From Deinococcus rhizophilus (GTDB lineage Bacteria > Deinococcota > Deinococci > Deinococcales > Deinococcaceae), in contig NZ_JASNGB010000036.1 of assembly GCF_030271215.1 (NCBI RefSeq), positions 1-17,721 on the forward strand: a stretch of 17,721 nucleotides of DNA. Reading direction: 5' to 3'. Below are positions 16,542 through 17,721 of this stretch, piece after piece. Position numbers and translations under genes: made by a program. Below the pieces are notes generated by a model. That model made no database searches. It saw nothing but the letters and a program-made list of their open reading frames with translations, and was not told the DNA's origin. Position 1 is the first letter of the stretch; every line of letters starts with the position of its first letter.

Positions 16542-16573
16542 GGCCGAACGTCACTGGCCGAACGTCACTGGCC
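16542..16573. repeat. Perfect 14-bp tandem repeat in an intergenic gap
   Basis: GGCCGAACGTCACT occurs twice in tandem (16542-16555, 16556-16569) followed by GGCC. GGGGCC and GGCCCC at the outer ends can pair. It sits in the 65-bp gap between the 267-aa gene and the membrane protein gene. Confidence 0.85.
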
Positions 16574-16579
16574 CCGGCG

Positions 16580-17383
16580 CTACTCGCCGCGCACCAAGCC
16601 CCCGGTGATGAACTCGCCCAGCAGCGGTTCGAGGTCATGCAGGGCGAGGTCGCCGCGCAGGGCGTGTTCGGCGGGGGTCAGGCCCTCGCGCAGCGCCCGC
16701 AGGAAATCCAGACCCAGCGGCCCATACCCCAGCCGGAAGGTGCGGTGCACGTCGGTGATGGGGTGCAGGGCGTCGCGGCCCCGCAGGGTCAGGGTGTAGG
16801 GCTGGTGCGCCCACCCCGCCAGACTGCGCGGGAGCATCAGCGTCTGGGGCCGCAGCGGGGCGGGAAAGGCCCCCTCGTAGGGCAGGGTGACGGGCAGGGT
16901 GGCGAGCGCCGCTCCCCCCGCGTAAAAGGTCGCGCCCTCCGCGCAGACGTGCAGCCCGGTAAAGTCGCCCGTCACGTCCACCTTCCAGGCCCGGCTGCCC
17001 ACCCCGCTCAGGGCGTGGGCCAGGAGCGGGGCGAGGGGATGGGCACTCAGCACCGCCCCCTGCTCGTAGAGGCCCAGCAGGTCACCCAGCGCCTGCTCGC
17101 CCGTCCCGCTGACCGAGGCCGCCGTGACCGCCCGGCCCTCGTACAGCAGCACGGCGGCGTGCTGGTCCCCGAGCTGCGCGTGCAGGTACCCGTACCAGCT
17201 CTGGTCATGAAAGTGGCGCAGCAGCCCGTGCAGGTCGCAAAAGGGCACGCCCAGCCCGGTGTGGGTGGGCGGCGAGTGCGGCAGGAAGCGGGCCAGAAAG
17301 GGCGCGGCGCCCGGAAACATCGGCGCGAGTTCGGGCACGACCTCCCCAGGACCTTCCTGGGGTGCCCCGCCGGGAAGGGTCAC
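16580..17383 (-). CDS. Unrecognised 267-aa protein
   Basis: I do not recognise this protein. It has no signal peptide or membrane helix. An acidic and proline-rich N-terminus (about 1-45) precedes a segment GVPFCDLHGLLRHFHDQSWYGYLHAQLGDQHAAVLLYEGRAVTA (within 45-90). That layout (helix, then strand pair ending in hydrophobic-YEGR-hydrophobic) resembles small sensor or scaffold domains of the DUF4388/roadblock kind, but this is only a resemblance. The C-terminal part has FTGLHVCAEGATFYAGG and a helical end (FLRALREGLTPAEHALRGDL). The start is GTG 17383, which overlaps the stop of the upstream gene (GTGA); ATG at codon 22 is an alternative. It follows the hexapeptide-repeat gene in an operon. 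Confidence 0.7.
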   Translation of the reverse strand: MTLPGGAPQEGPGEVVPELAPMFPGAAPFLARFLPHSPPTHTGLGVPFCDLHGLLRHFHDQSWYGYLHAQLGDQHAAVLLYEGRAVTAASVSGTGEQALGDLLGLYEQGAVLSAHPLAPLLAHALSGVGSRAWKVDVTGDFTGLHVCAEGATFYAGGAALATLPVTLPYEGAFPAPLRPQTLMLPRSLAGWAHQPYTLTLRGRDALHPITDVHRTFRLGYGPLGLDFLRALREGLTPAEHALRGDLALHDLEPLLGEFITGGLVRGE

Positions 17384-17721
17384 GGCTGGCCCCCGGCGGG
17401 GTCGGGGAGGCGGCGGGCCTCGCGTCGGTAGCGGACCGCCTGCTGCACGTAGCGGGCGGCGTTGTCGGGAGGCCCGGCTGCACGGACCACCCGGGCAGGC
17501 ACCCCCACGGCCAGCATGCCGTCCGGCACGCTCTGGCCCCCCGCCAGCAGCGCCCCCGCCCCCAGCACCGCCCCGCGCCCCAGCCGCGAGCCGCTGAGCA
17601 TCACCGCGCCCATGCCGACCAGGCTTCCGGCCTCGCAGACCGCCCCGTGGACCACTGCCCGGTGCCCGACCGTCACGTCTTCTTCCAGGGTGCAGGGGTG
17701 GCCCTCGTCGGTGTGCAGCAC
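17380..17721 (-). CDS. Gamma-carbonic-anhydrase-like hexapeptide-repeat protein (partial, C-terminal)
   Basis: The window ends inside this gene; 113 C-terminal residues are present. LHTDEGHPCTLEEDVTVGHRAVVHGAVCEAGSLVGMGAVMLSGSRLG shows the left-handed beta-helix repeat of the YrdA/PaaY/gamma-carbonic-anhydrase family. The metal-ligand histidines of the family (HTDEGH, VGHRAVVHG) are present. A later QSVPDGMLAVGVPARVVR stretch is also family typical. The helical tail (AARYVQQAVRYRREARRL) packs against the helix in relatives. Whether it has carbonic anhydrase activity is unknown, as for many members. It overlaps the next gene by four bases (GTGA). Confidence 0.88.
   Translation of the reverse strand: MLHTDEGHPCTLEEDVTVGHRAVVHGAVCEAGSLVGMGAVMLSGSRLGRGAVLGAGALLAGGQSVPDGMLAVGVPARVVRAAGPPDNAARYVQQAVRYRREARRLPDPAGGQP

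Overview
The window is a high-GC stretch of bacterial chromosome. Compact operons, TANNNT -10 boxes only 6-7 bases upstream of start codons (leaderless mRNA), and the protein families present point to Deinococcus or a close relative. That assignment is inference; no marker gene proves it. Almost all genes lie on the minus strand. The plus-strand exceptions are pheA and an orphan amino-acid-binding protein.

Layout. 1-556: 5' part of an MFS drug-type exporter. 612-753: a 142-bp MITE-like element with perfect 12-bp terminal inverted repeats. 883-1004: tRNA-Val(TAC) with an intrinsic terminator. 1005-1336: gene-free, several inverted repeats. 1337-2755 and 2808-3689: an amidase-signature hydrolase and pheA (prephenate dehydratase), divergent from a 52-bp shared promoter region, both apparently leaderless. 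3766-5049: secreted DUF4139-like protein. 5121-11434: a complete peptide ABC transporter in the order binding protein, permease B, permease C, ATPase D, ATPase F. It is punctuated by a strong stem-loop after the binding-protein gene and by a terminator plus new promoter before the ATPase genes. 11435-11784: regulatory region of the peptide transporter and the secG terminator. 11785-12190: secG and tRNA-Leu(CAA). 12278-14666: overlapping operon of a 57-aa membrane protein, a metallo-beta-lactamase-fold hydrolase and purD. 14868-15647: orphan amino-acid-binding protein. 15748-17721: RNHCP zinc-ribbon protein, four-helix membrane protein, an unrecognised 267-aa protein, and the 3' part of a gamma-carbonic-anhydrase-like hexapeptide protein.

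How it works together. The dominant theme is nutrient uptake and core metabolism: import of peptides, capture of amino acids, phenylalanine synthesis, purine synthesis and SecG-dependent export. The regulatory layout of the peptide operon is the richest part: a 106-nt leader with a hairpin, an 11-bp tandem repeat upstream of the promoter, a 77-bp nested inverted repeat, and two internal hairpins that may set gene stoichiometry. I found no CRISPR array, prophage, toxin-antitoxin or defence system, and I see no convincing new multi-gene system. The least explained items are the 57-aa membrane protein/MBL pair, the 267-aa protein, and the repeat elements.
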